From positions 1 to 5,422 of the forward strand of contig CAMLOU010000205.1 in the NCBI GenBank assembly GCA_946481735.1: 5,422 nt of DNA. The letters are read 5' to 3'. The notes under the pieces were generated by a model. It made no database searches. It was not told where the DNA came from and worked only from the letters and a program-made list of their open reading frames with translations. Numbering within the stretch: the first letter of the stretch is position 1; every line of letters begins with the position of its first letter. The stretch comes from an uncultured Cellvibrio sp. GTDB taxonomy: Bacteria; Pseudomonadota; Gammaproteobacteria; Pseudomonadales; Cellvibrionaceae. Shown piece by piece: positions 1 through 5,343 of the stretch. The position numbers and the translations under genes were made by a program.

Positions 1-683
1 GGCCTGTCCGTAAACACCCCATCCACCCCCAAGTCCAACATCCACTGCCAGTCCTCTTCATAATTAACGGTATAAACCCAATTTTTTAACCCGCGACGGC
101 GAGCGTCGTTGATCATGTCCTGATTTAAAAATCCTAAATGGGTATTGAACGAATAAGCTTTTAGTTCATCGCAGCATTGCGCGTAGCTGTAGGGAATGCC
201 TTCTACCAGCACGCCGCGTTTTATGTGCGGTGCGCTTTGTAGCATCTGGAACAGTTGTTGATGGTCGAAGCTTGATACCAGGTAATGTTCCTGCGTCAGC
301 TGATGATCCCGTGTAAAAGCCGTTAATTGTTCAACCAATACGGGCACACAGTTCGGGCCTTTGATTTCAATATTGAGCAGGGCACGGTCACCGACAAGCT
401 CCAGTACCTGGCGCAACGTGGGAACGGGTTCGCCATTTTCGAGTGTCAGTTGGCGGATTTCGGCAAGGGATTTTTCAATCAGTAACCCTTTGCCTTTTAA
501 TTGTCGCCCGAGCCGGCGGTCGTGGGTGACGATCAGTTCGCCGCCGATTTGCCAGATGTCGATTTCTACCGCGTCTACGCCCAGCGCAAGGCTGCGGCGA
601 ATGGCCTCCAGGCTGTTTTCGGGGCTGGTGTGTTGGTGGTGAATTGGTCCGCCGCGGTGGGCAATGCAAAAAAGTGACGCCAT
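1..683 (-). CDS. Glycerophosphodiester phosphodiesterase, UgpQ-like (C-terminus cut by window edge)
   Basis: Predicted cytoplasmic GDPD-family TIM-barrel enzyme that hydrolyses glycerophosphodiesters from phospholipid turnover to sn-glycerol 3-phosphate and an alcohol. Reading from ATG at 683, 227 codons are open to the edge. Family motifs appear in order: HRG (residues 9-11), PEN (21-23), EID (40-42), HD (54-55), EIK (106-108), then WVYTVN near 202-207 and GVDGVFTDR at 219-227, which normally lies close to the C-terminus. The catalytic His9 and His54 and the metal-binding Glu40, Asp42 and Glu106 are therefore present. Family members of the UgpQ type are about 240-250 residues, so only a short tail is missing. 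No signal peptide is seen. The start is supported by GAAGGT (691-696) 7 nt upstream. It is divergent from the MscS-type gene. Family assignment is firm; the precise substrate is not known. Confidence 0.93.
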   Translation of the reverse strand, partial: MASLFCIAHRGGPIHHQHTSPENSLEAIRRSLALGVDAVEIDIWQIGGELIVTHDRRLGRQLKGKGLLIEKSLAEIRQLTLENGEPVPTLRQVLELVGDRALLNIEIKGPNCVPVLVEQLTAFTRDHQLTQEHYLVSSFDHQQLFQMLQSAPHIKRGVLVEGIPYSYAQCCDELKAYSFNTHLGFLNQDMINDARRRGLKNWVYTVNYEEDWQWMLDLGVDGVFTDR

Positions 684-690
684 TCCAGCT

Positions 691-696
691 ACCTTC
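691..696 (-). promoter_or_regulatory. Ribosome binding site of the GDPD gene
   Basis: The minus strand reads GAAGGT here, 7 nt before the ATG at 683. It decides the start codon because this gene's reading frame has no stop inside the window on its downstream side. Confidence 0.6.
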
Positions 697-710
697 AGGT
701 TAACTAACGC

Positions 711-716
711 TATACT
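711..716 (+). promoter_or_regulatory. Candidate -10 box for the MscS-type gene
   Basis: TATACT matches 5 of 6 positions of the sigma-70 -10 consensus and is followed by TGCGC. The hisC candidate promoter has a similar TATACT followed by CTGCGC. I see no convincing -35 hexamer at 16-18 bp spacing, so this is only a candidate. A short inverted repeat (GCAACG at 719-724, CGTTGC at 735-740) would lie at the start of the transcript. Confidence 0.35.
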
Positions 717-803
717 GCGCAACGCTCAACAGGCCGTTGCAAAACGGGTCCTATGGTAGCAGTAAACCATCCGAGAGTGATCCCGCAAGAGAGTGGCAAT
801 TCG

Positions 804-1316
804 ATGACAAAATTACTTCTGGTATTCGGCTGTATCTTTGCGTTTTACCTGGTGTCGTTAATCCTGCACAAGATTACTCGCGAGCGCAGCATCAAGAAAA
901 TGTTGGGTGATTTACGGGTGCGTTACGTCACGCGCTTGATGAATATCGGGCTGGTGTTTTGTTGCATTGTGGTGGTGTGTCTGATCCTCGGTTTGGGTTA
1001 CAGCGAGGTCTCGGTGTTTCTTTCGTCCATCTTCGCGGTAGTCGGCGTCGCCTTGTTTGCCCAGTGGTCGATTCTGAGCAATATCACGGCCAGCATGATT
1101 ATCTTTTTTGGCTTTCCCTACCGGGTAGGGGACCGTATCAAGATCCTTGATAAAGACGACGACATGAGCGGTATCATCGACGAGATCAGCATGTTCCACG
1201 TTATCCTCAAGCGTGAGGATGGCAACATCGTTACCTATCCCAACACGCTGATCCTGCAAAAGGCGGTATTAAAAGTAGAGCATCCATTACCGCCGGCAGT
1301 CATTGAGGAACATTAA
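804..1316 (+). CDS. Small MscS-type mechanosensitive channel protein
   Basis: A 170-residue inner-membrane protein of the MscS superfamily, predicted to form a membrane pore, possibly gated by tension. Three hydrophobic segments are visible: residues 3-21, 46-65 and 69-102. The third matches the MscS pore helix and its exit: AVVGVALFAQWSILSNITAS (78-97), then FGFPYRVGDRIKI (102-114), which parallels the E. coli MscS pattern of SN, PFRAG and a beta domain. DGNIVTYPN (139-147) corresponds to the conserved PN motif of the beta domain. The protein stops soon after, so the large C-terminal vestibule domain of classical MscS (about 286 residues in E. coli) is absent. I chose ATG 804 because it begins directly with the first membrane segment and follows AAGAGAG (787-793). 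An in-frame ATG at 753 would add 17 polar residues and has no good ribosome site. Function as a stand-alone channel is inferred. Confidence 0.88.
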   Translation: MTKLLLVFGCIFAFYLVSLILHKITRERSIKKMLGDLRVRYVTRLMNIGLVFCCIVVVCLILGLGYSEVSVFLSSIFAVVGVALFAQWSILSNITASMIIFFGFPYRVGDRIKILDKDDDMSGIIDEISMFHVILKREDGNIVTYPNTLILQKAVLKVEHPLPPAVIEEH

Positions 1317-1324
1317 AGCGCAGC

Positions 1325-2521
1325 TTAAGCCCGTAAGACGTTAACAATGGCCTGACTGACATAGGCCATTTTTTCCGTGGTTAAGCCGGCAACGCTGATG
1401 CGGCTGGTATCGGTCATATAGATGCTGAATTCATTTTTCAGCCGATGCACTTGTTCAACGCTCAAGCCCAGAAATGAAAACATGCCGCGTTCGTGGGCGA
1501 TAAAGCTGAAATCCCGTTCATCCTGTCGTTGATTCAATGCACTCACCAGTTCCGCGCGCAGGTTCTGGATGCGCTGGCGCATCTGGCTCAGCTCTTCCTG
1601 CCACTGCCGGGTCAGTTCGCTGTTGTGCAGGATGATATCCACGATGGCGCTGCCGTGGGCGGGCGGCATAGAGTAGAGGCCGCGCGTAACGCTGAGTAAC
1701 TGGCTCATGCCTGCATTGGCCTGGGTTTCATTGGCGAACACCAGACTCAAGGTACCGGCGCGTTCGCGATATAAACCGAAATTTTTGGAGAACGAGGCCG
1801 CGATAATCAGCTCGGGCACCGACTCCGCTAACAGGCGAATGCCGTAGGCGTCTTCATCCAGCCCTTCACCAAATCCCTGATAAGCCATATCCACGAATGG
1901 CACAAAGCCGCGCGTCTGGGCCAGCCGTGCAACCTCCTGCCATTGTTCGCGCGACAGATCCGCACCGCTGGGGTTGTGGCAGCACGCGTGGAGCAGCACC
2001 AGATCGCCGGCGGGCACGTTATTCAGGCAAGCCACCATGGCATCGAAGTCGATGCTGTGGGTAGCGTAGTTGTAGTAAGGGTACTCGCGCAGCGTTAAAC
2101 CGGCACTGCCCAGCAGGGGAATATGATTGGCCCAGGTCGGCGTGCTCACCCAGATCGTCGCACCGGGTTTGGCGCGCTGGATAAACTCCGCCGCCACCCG
2201 CAAGGCGCCACACCCACCGGGTGTTTGAATGGTGCGAACCCGATTATCCGACACCGCCGTGTGACCGGTCCCGTAAACTAACCCCACCACCGCGTTGTTA
2301 GCACCGGGGTATCCCGCCGGACTGGTATAAGCCTTGGTATTTTCCAGGCTCAGCCGCAACCGCTCTGCTGCCGCCACCGCCGCCATGATCGGTGTCACCC
2401 CCGCATCATTCTTATACACCCCCACGCCCAGATCGACTTTGTTCGGGTTGGTATCTTGCTGAAACGCGGCACTCAGACCAAGGATAGGATCGGCGGGCAG
2501 CAAAGGCAGGGATTCAAACAT
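1325..2521 (-). CDS. Aspartate/aromatic amino acid aminotransferase (AspC/TyrB/PhhC type)
   Basis: A 398-residue cytoplasmic PLP enzyme that exchanges amino groups between aspartate or aromatic amino acids and 2-oxoglutarate. The N-terminus MFESLPLLPADPILGL is close to that of E. coli AspC. Key residues: Lys246 in SFSKNFGLYRERAG forms the PLP aldimine, Asp211 and Tyr214 in DMAYQGFG contact the cofactor, Asn183 lies in CCHNPSGAD, Trp130 in PTWANH stacks near the ring, and Tyr65 matches the phosphate-binding Tyr70 of AspC. Arg280 and Arg374 match Arg292 and Arg386 of AspC, which bind the two carboxylates of dicarboxylic substrates. Length fits the family. CCHNPSGADLS and VPFVDMAYQGFGEGLDEDAYGIR look more like TyrB/PhhC than AspC, so aromatic substrates are likely, but sequence alone does not separate them. 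Odd points are YSMPP instead of the usual YSNPP, and SRISVAG instead of GR. The start is fixed by AGGAGT 4 nt upstream. Confidence 0.93.
   Translation of the reverse strand: MFESLPLLPADPILGLSAAFQQDTNPNKVDLGVGVYKNDAGVTPIMAAVAAAERLRLSLENTKAYTSPAGYPGANNAVVGLVYGTGHTAVSDNRVRTIQTPGGCGALRVAAEFIQRAKPGATIWVSTPTWANHIPLLGSAGLTLREYPYYNYATHSIDFDAMVACLNNVPAGDLVLLHACCHNPSGADLSREQWQEVARLAQTRGFVPFVDMAYQGFGEGLDEDAYGIRLLAESVPELIIAASFSKNFGLYRERAGTLSLVFANETQANAGMSQLLSVTRGLYSMPPAHGSAIVDIILHNSELTRQWQEELSQMRQRIQNLRAELVSALNQRQDERDFSFIAHERGMFSFLGLSVEQVHRLKNEFSIYMTDTSRISVAGLTTEKMAYVSQAIVNVLRA
1346..1374 (+). terminator. Intrinsic terminator of the MscS-type gene, inside the opposing gene
   Basis: AATGGCCT (1346-1353) and AGGCCATT (1363-1370) form a perfect 8-bp stem with a 9-nt loop. 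The last two stem bases begin a run of six T (1369-1374). It starts 30 nt after the channel gene's stop codon. On the minus strand the same hairpin is followed by GTTAACG, not by T residues, so it should act only on plus-strand transcripts. It overlaps the codons for the last residues of the aminotransferase. Confidence 0.65.
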
Positions 2522-2525
2522 GGTG

Positions 2526-2531
2526 ACTCCT
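2526..2531 (-). promoter_or_regulatory. Ribosome binding site of the aminotransferase gene
   Basis: The minus strand reads AGGAGT, then CACC and the ATG at 2521. This near-consensus site settles the start. Confidence 0.8.
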
Positions 2532-2576
2532 GAATTGTTATGTAGTGGGCGCAGATGGGCACGAAAAAGTGGGCCG

Positions 2577-2605
2577 ATTATACGCTCACCTTTGTGGTTT
2601 AACAG
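2577..2605 (-). promoter_or_regulatory. Candidate sigma-70 promoter of the aminotransferase gene
   Basis: The minus strand carries a perfect TATAAT (2582 to 2577). At 17-bp spacing upstream is CTGTTA (2605 to 2600), a weak -35 with 3 of 6 matches. The bases after the -10 are CGGCCCAC, a GC-rich discriminator of the kind associated with stringent control in E. coli. The predicted leader is about 45-50 nt. Activity and control are inferred. Confidence 0.55.
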
Positions 2606-2695
2606 GTGTTGAGAGAGGGGACTAATAGGCTGAGGCTGAAAAGAATTCTGGAGTTTGAAGCTTTGGCATTTGGAATTTCATTGAGAGCACTCCGT

Positions 2696-2812
2696 AATCC
2701 GTTTGTCATTAGGCCTGTTGTTTCGAAAACGCATGAATACATCCCTGTAGCTCCTTCAAGTCGTCCCTGACTTGAAGGTTTCGAAACAACAGGCCTAACG
2801 CCAAACTCGCAT
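2696..2812 (+). repeat. 117-bp palindromic intergenic repeat, copy 1
   Basis: This aligns without gaps to 5191-5307 with 111 of 117 identical positions, in the same orientation. It contains a 20-bp perfect outer inverted repeat (2709-2728 with 2779-2798), which extends to 2701/2806 with two mismatches. Inside is a 10-bp hairpin (2753-2762 with 2769-2778) with loop GTCCCT. Between the outer stem and this hairpin, on the left side only, is a 24-nt bulge (2729-2752) holding the small palindrome TACATCCCTGTA. It lies 33 bp after the CBM6 gene's stop codon. No target-site duplication or coding capacity is visible. From memory it resembles dispersed intergenic palindromes of gammaproteobacteria that carry a TACATCCCTGTA-like motif. 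I cannot check this. Confidence 0.9.
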
Positions 2813-2845
2813 TGTGCGTGGATCAGTGGTGACTACAGATAAACA

Positions 2846-3763
2846 CTAATTACAAACCTGGAACTCCACAATGCCACTACCCGAACCAAAACGCTGCATC
2901 GTGTACTTTTCCAGATCAATCAAATAACCATCACCCGCAAGATTAGCGGTACAGCAACCATTACAATCAGAATCCGAACAACCGTCATACACTTTGGCGG
3001 TAATCCGACGGCTGCCCTGACGCAGATTAATTGTCTTCATACCCATCCAGCTCCAATCCTTCAGGTGCACCGCCGCAATATTATTTGCCATCACCCAGGA
3101 CTCCGGTTGCACGCCATTCAAGCCATAGAACTGCCCGGCCCAGGTGCAGCCGTTGTAGAGGATGCATTCATCACTGCCGGGATCGGGATAGGATTCGTAG
3201 TGAGTCAGGTTGGCGCGGTACCAGGTGCTGCCGCAGTCAGGATTGTTGGTGCCGCCGGCCGGGGTGATCTCGATCCAGTTGAAATTCCAGCCGGCTGTTT
3301 GGGCAAACACCCCGAGGTTATAGGTGCCGGCATCGATGGTTACGGTTTTGGATACGGTGGTCCAGTTTTGCCATCCGCCGGTAGCGCCGATCTGGAAGGT
3401 TCCCAGTTGAATGGCGCCCGCGTTCAAATCCACCGAGGCGGTTGCGCCGGACGGGCTGGCCACGCGCAACTTGACGATGTAGCTGCCGGTGGTCGGAATA
3501 GTGAGATTGGTATACGCCAGCCATTCCCCGGTTTCGATCCAGCCGACGTTGTAACCCCCGTTGGTATCCTGGGCATTTTCGATATCGACATCATCGCTAC
3601 GGTAAGCACCGCCCGTATTGCCTGGCGTCGTATCGTAGAAATAGGTATAGCTCTCGGCCTGGAACACGACGGCCTGGGCGCTCAGCGACAGCGCAGCCAG
3701 TAGCGCACCGGCGCCGAGTGTTAATGTTTTTACCACAGTCATTGGCGTGAACCTGAAATGCAT
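2846..3763 (-). CDS. Secreted CBM6 protein with cysteine-rich, probably double-psi beta-barrel, C-terminal domain
   Basis: A 305-residue exported protein. Residues 1-31 form a Sec signal peptide ending in AQA, so the mature chain probably starts at Val32. Residues 32-168 look like a CBM6 carbohydrate-binding module: an FQAESY start, GGYNVGWIETGEWLAY (69-84), TGGWQNWTTVS (128-138), and NFNWIEI (160-166) closing the sandwich. After a short AGGTNNPD linker, residues 177-305 form a second domain with eight cysteines (177, 200, 206, 262, 267, 270, 271, 304), suited to disulfides outside the cytoplasm. Its second half, RITAKVYDGCSDSDC (253-267) then YLIDLEKYT and GIVEFQVC, follows the order of an RlpA/expansin-type double-psi barrel: VTV.DxC, a hydrophobic DL strand, GIV. 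No glycoside hydrolase domain is visible. ATG 3763 follows GAGGG with 8-nt spacing and opens directly on the signal peptide. CBM6 and export are firm, the second domain's fold is inferred, and the sugar ligand is unknown. Confidence 0.88.
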   Translation of the reverse strand: MHFRFTPMTVVKTLTLGAGALLAALSLSAQAVVFQAESYTYFYDTTPGNTGGAYRSDDVDIENAQDTNGGYNVGWIETGEWLAYTNLTIPTTGSYIVKLRVASPSGATASVDLNAGAIQLGTFQIGATGGWQNWTTVSKTVTIDAGTYNLGVFAQTAGWNFNWIEITPAGGTNNPDCGSTWYRANLTHYESYPDPGSDECILYNGCTWAGQFYGLNGVQPESWVMANNIAAVHLKDWSWMGMKTINLRQGSRRITAKVYDGCSDSDCNGCCTANLAGDGYLIDLEKYTMQRFGSGSGIVEFQVCN

Positions 3764-3771
3764 TGTTATGA

Positions 3772-3776
3772 CCCTC
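3772..3776 (-). promoter_or_regulatory. Ribosome binding site of the CBM6 protein gene
   Basis: The minus strand reads GAGGG, 8 nt before ATG 3763. The frame stays open upstream to an ATG at 3919, so this site and the signal peptide decide the start. The later in-frame ATG at 3742 lacks such a site. Confidence 0.7.
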
Positions 3777-3853
3777 AGTGTTGTGCGGATGTTATGCAGC
3801 CTGTTGCGCGGCAGCAGTGAAAGCGGCAGGTAAAAGCGAATTGTCGTCAGGGG

Positions 3854-3878
3854 AAAAAGCCCGCGCCTATTCTGGCGC
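3854..3878 (-). terminator. Terminator-like hairpin in the CBM6 gene's upstream region
   Basis: The minus strand reads GCGCC (3878-3874), loop AGAATA, GGCGC (3867-3863), then GGGC and five T (3858-3854). The stem is all GC but only 5 bp, and 4 nt separate it from the T run, so it would be a weak terminator. It lies 90 bp before the CBM6 start. It could be a leader attenuator if transcription begins upstream of it, or chance. Confidence 0.25.
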
Positions 3879-3912
3879 TTCAGGTAAGTCTGCCTGAGCG
3901 AGTCGGTCGTGC

Positions 3913-3953
3913 CAGACACTTTTCTATGAAGGTCAGATACTTTTCTATCAGGG
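3913..3953. repeat. Pair of 20-bp direct repeats with 21-bp period in the divergent region
   Basis: Units at 3913-3932 and 3934-3953 match at 17 of 20 positions around a shared core ACTTTTCTAT. The 21-bp period, about two helical turns, places both units on the same DNA face. The second unit has dyad ends, GATA and TATC flanking CTTTTC. They lie 150-190 bp upstream of the CBM6 start and about 75 bp upstream of the hisC -10 candidate. A tandem operator for an unknown regulator is the likely reading, but this is inference. Confidence 0.55.
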
Positions 3954-4002
3954 ATGACGGGATGCGAGGTGTTTCATAAACCGCCCAGTTTAAAAGGCTG
4001 CT

Positions 4003-4032
4003 CAGACGATAAGGGAAGCGATCAGGTATACT
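4003..4032 (+). promoter_or_regulatory. Candidate hisC promoter
   Basis: TATACT (4027-4032) matches 5 of 6 positions of the -10 consensus. CAGACG (4003-4008), at 18-bp spacing, is a weak -35 with 3 of 6 matches. Initiation would fall near 4039-4040, giving a leader of about 35 nt. The spacing and the weak -35 leave this uncertain. Confidence 0.45.
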
Positions 4033-4056
4033 CTGCGCCTCGTTTTATCCTAATGC

Positions 4057-4061
4057 AGGAG
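4057..4061 (+). promoter_or_regulatory. Ribosome binding site of hisC, with long spacing
   Basis: AGGAG lies 12 nt before ATG 4074, longer than the usual 5-9 nt. The in-frame ATG at 4054 overlaps the region just upstream of this site and has no ribosome site of its own. ATG 4074 is preferred because the protein then starts MSQFW, as in pseudomonad HisC. Confidence 0.6.
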
Positions 4062-4073
4062 CTTTGTCTGACT

Positions 4074-5126
4074 ATGTCGCAGTTCTGGAGTGAGGTGGTG
4101 CGCCAACTGGAACCTTATGTGCCCGGTGAGCAGCCGCAGATTGATGGCTTGATCAAACTCAATACCAATGAAAGTCCCTATCCACCCTCGCCACGGGTGC
4201 ACGCGGTATTGGATGAAGCCGCCATTGCGCGTTTGCGGTTGTATCCCGACCCAAACTCCCGCAAACTCAAACAGACCCTGGCAGATTACTACGGCGTAAC
4301 ACCGGAGAATGTGTTCGTGGGCAACGGCTCCGATGAAGTGCTGGCATTGTCTTTTATGGCATTTTTCCAGCAGCCTAAACCCTTGCTCTTCCCCGACATC
4401 ACCTACAGCTTCTACAAAGTCTATTGTCAGTTATTCGGCATCGCGGCCCAAAAAATTCCATTGCGCGACGACTTCACCATCGACTTCGCCGACTACCCGG
4501 CGGACAACGGCGGCATCATCTTCCCCAACCCCAATGCCCCCACTGCCATCGGCAAACCGCTCGCGGACATAGAAACGTTACTGCAACGCAATACCCAAAC
4601 CGTGGTGCTGGTCGATGAAGCCTACATCGACTTCGGCGGCGAAACCGCTGCCTCTCTGGTGAACCGCTACCCCAACCTGTTAGTCGTACAAACCCTCTCC
4701 AAATCCCGCGCCCTCGCCGGCATGCGCGTAGGCTTCGCCATCGGCGACAAACAATTGATCGAAGGCCTGGACCGCGTCAAAAACTCCTTCAACTCCTACC
4801 CCCTCGACCGCCTCGCCGAAGCCGCCGCCGTGGTCGCGTTTGAAGATGAAACCTACTTCCGCTCCTGCCGCGACAAAGTCATCGCCACCCGCGAATGGAC
4901 AACCCGGCAATTACAGGAACTCGGCTTCACCGTACTGCCATCCCAAGCCAATTTTGTATTGGCCCAACCGAAAGGCGATGCCGCGGACCTGGCAGCCACA
5001 TTACGCGAGCACAAAATCCTGGTGCGCTACTTTAATGCACCACGGATTGATAAATTTTTGCGGATTACGATCGGGACGGATGAGGAAATGGAGCGGTTGG
5101 TTGAGGTATTGAAGACGGTTATTTGA
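4074..5126 (+). CDS. hisC: Histidinol-phosphate aminotransferase
   Basis: A 350-residue cytoplasmic PLP enzyme (fold type I, class II aminotransferase) of histidine biosynthesis. It interconverts imidazole acetol phosphate and histidinol phosphate, with glutamate as amino donor. Diagnostic stretches run the whole length: LVPYVPGEQ-like start (13-20 here EPYVPGEQ), [14 protein letters not shown] (27-40), LRLYPDPNS (54-62), GNGSDEVL (83-90), FPNPNAPT (150-157), [12 protein letters not shown] (181-192), [15 protein letters not shown] (207-221) and FLRITIGT (328-335). Lys210 is the PLP lysine, Asp181 and Tyr184 contact the cofactor, Asn154 lies in the NPN motif, Arg218 should bind the phosphate, and Arg330 the substrate carboxylate. 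The length is normal and the ends intact. Ala158 replaces the usual Gly of NPNAPTG. No other histidine gene is adjacent in this window, so it may be a stand-alone copy or a paralogue also active on aromatic amino acids. Pathway assignment rests on its close likeness to pseudomonad HisC. Confidence 0.93.
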   Translation: MSQFWSEVVRQLEPYVPGEQPQIDGLIKLNTNESPYPPSPRVHAVLDEAAIARLRLYPDPNSRKLKQTLADYYGVTPENVFVGNGSDEVLALSFMAFFQQPKPLLFPDITYSFYKVYCQLFGIAAQKIPLRDDFTIDFADYPADNGGIIFPNPNAPTAIGKPLADIETLLQRNTQTVVLVDEAYIDFGGETAASLVNRYPNLLVVQTLSKSRALAGMRVGFAIGDKQLIEGLDRVKNSFNSYPLDRLAEAAAVVAFEDETYFRSCRDKVIATREWTTRQLQELGFTVLPSQANFVLAQPKGDAADLAATLREHKILVRYFNAPRIDKFLRITIGTDEEMERLVEVLKTVI

Positions 5127-5190
5127 AAGGCTTATTACTGATTATTTGCAAGGTTCGTAGACTTTGCAGCTTGTCGTGGCGGTGCTTCGA

Positions 5191-5307
5191 AATCCGTTTG
5201 TCATTAGGGCTTTTGTTTCGAAAACGCATGAATACATCCCTGTAGCTCCCTCAAGTCGTCCCTGACTTGAGGGTTTCGAAACAAAAGCCCTAACGCCAAA
5301 CTCGCAT
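5191..5307 (+). repeat. 117-bp palindromic intergenic repeat, copy 2
   Basis: Same orientation and length as the copy at 2696-2812. The outer perfect stem is 5204-5223 with 5274-5293, the inner hairpin is 5248-5257 with 5264-5273, and the bulge is 5224-5247. The six differences from copy 1 are at 5209, 5212, 5250, 5271, 5285 and 5288. They form the pairs 5209-5288 (C-G to G-C), 5212-5285 (G-C to T-A) and 5250-5271 (T-A to C-G), so every stem stays perfectly paired. It sits in the 217-bp gap between two convergent genes, 64 bp after the hisC stop and 36 bp after the stop of the right-edge gene. Confidence 0.9.
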
Positions 5308-5343
5308 CGTATGAGCGTGAACCTTCGCGAATATATTGAAGAA

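Noticed and set aside
475..669. Minus-strand 64-codon open frame inside the GDPD gene, and the plus-strand frame at 361-642
   Set aside because: Both are shadows in other frames of the GDPD gene, whose own frame carries all the catalytic motifs.
719..745. Possible third, decayed copy of the repeat, since CAACAGGCC at 727-735 matches an arm of copy 1
   Set aside because: The match is limited to nine bases. The opposite arm, bulge and inner hairpin are absent, so chance is more likely.
2606..2695. Remaining sequence between the aminotransferase promoter and repeat copy 1
   Set aside because: I see no open frame, hairpin, promoter or repeat in it beyond a lone AAGCTT palindrome.
3065..3703. 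A 212-codon plus-strand open frame antisense to the CBM6 protein gene
   Set aside because: It is the complementary shadow of a gene with a clear signal peptide and CBM6 motifs. It has low-complexity Gly/Ala/Ile content, no ribosome site and no family motif.
3895..3914. Sigma-54-like -24 element TGGCACG on the minus strand upstream of the CBM6 gene
   Set aside because: The -12 GC is not at the required distance. The nearest one is 2 bp too far and the surrounding bases do not match TTGC.
3764..3919. N-terminal extension of the CBM6 protein to an ATG at 3919
   Set aside because: The added residues are Arg-rich and would bury the signal peptide. The ATG at 3763 has a good GAGGG site.
3954..4073. 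Extension of HisC to an ATG at 3954
   Set aside because: The extra residues do not resemble HisC, and the extension would cover the candidate promoter and the AGGAG site.
5145..5185. Imperfect TGCAAG/CTTTGCA inverted repeat after hisC as a terminator
   Set aside because: The stem needs a bulged base and no T run follows.
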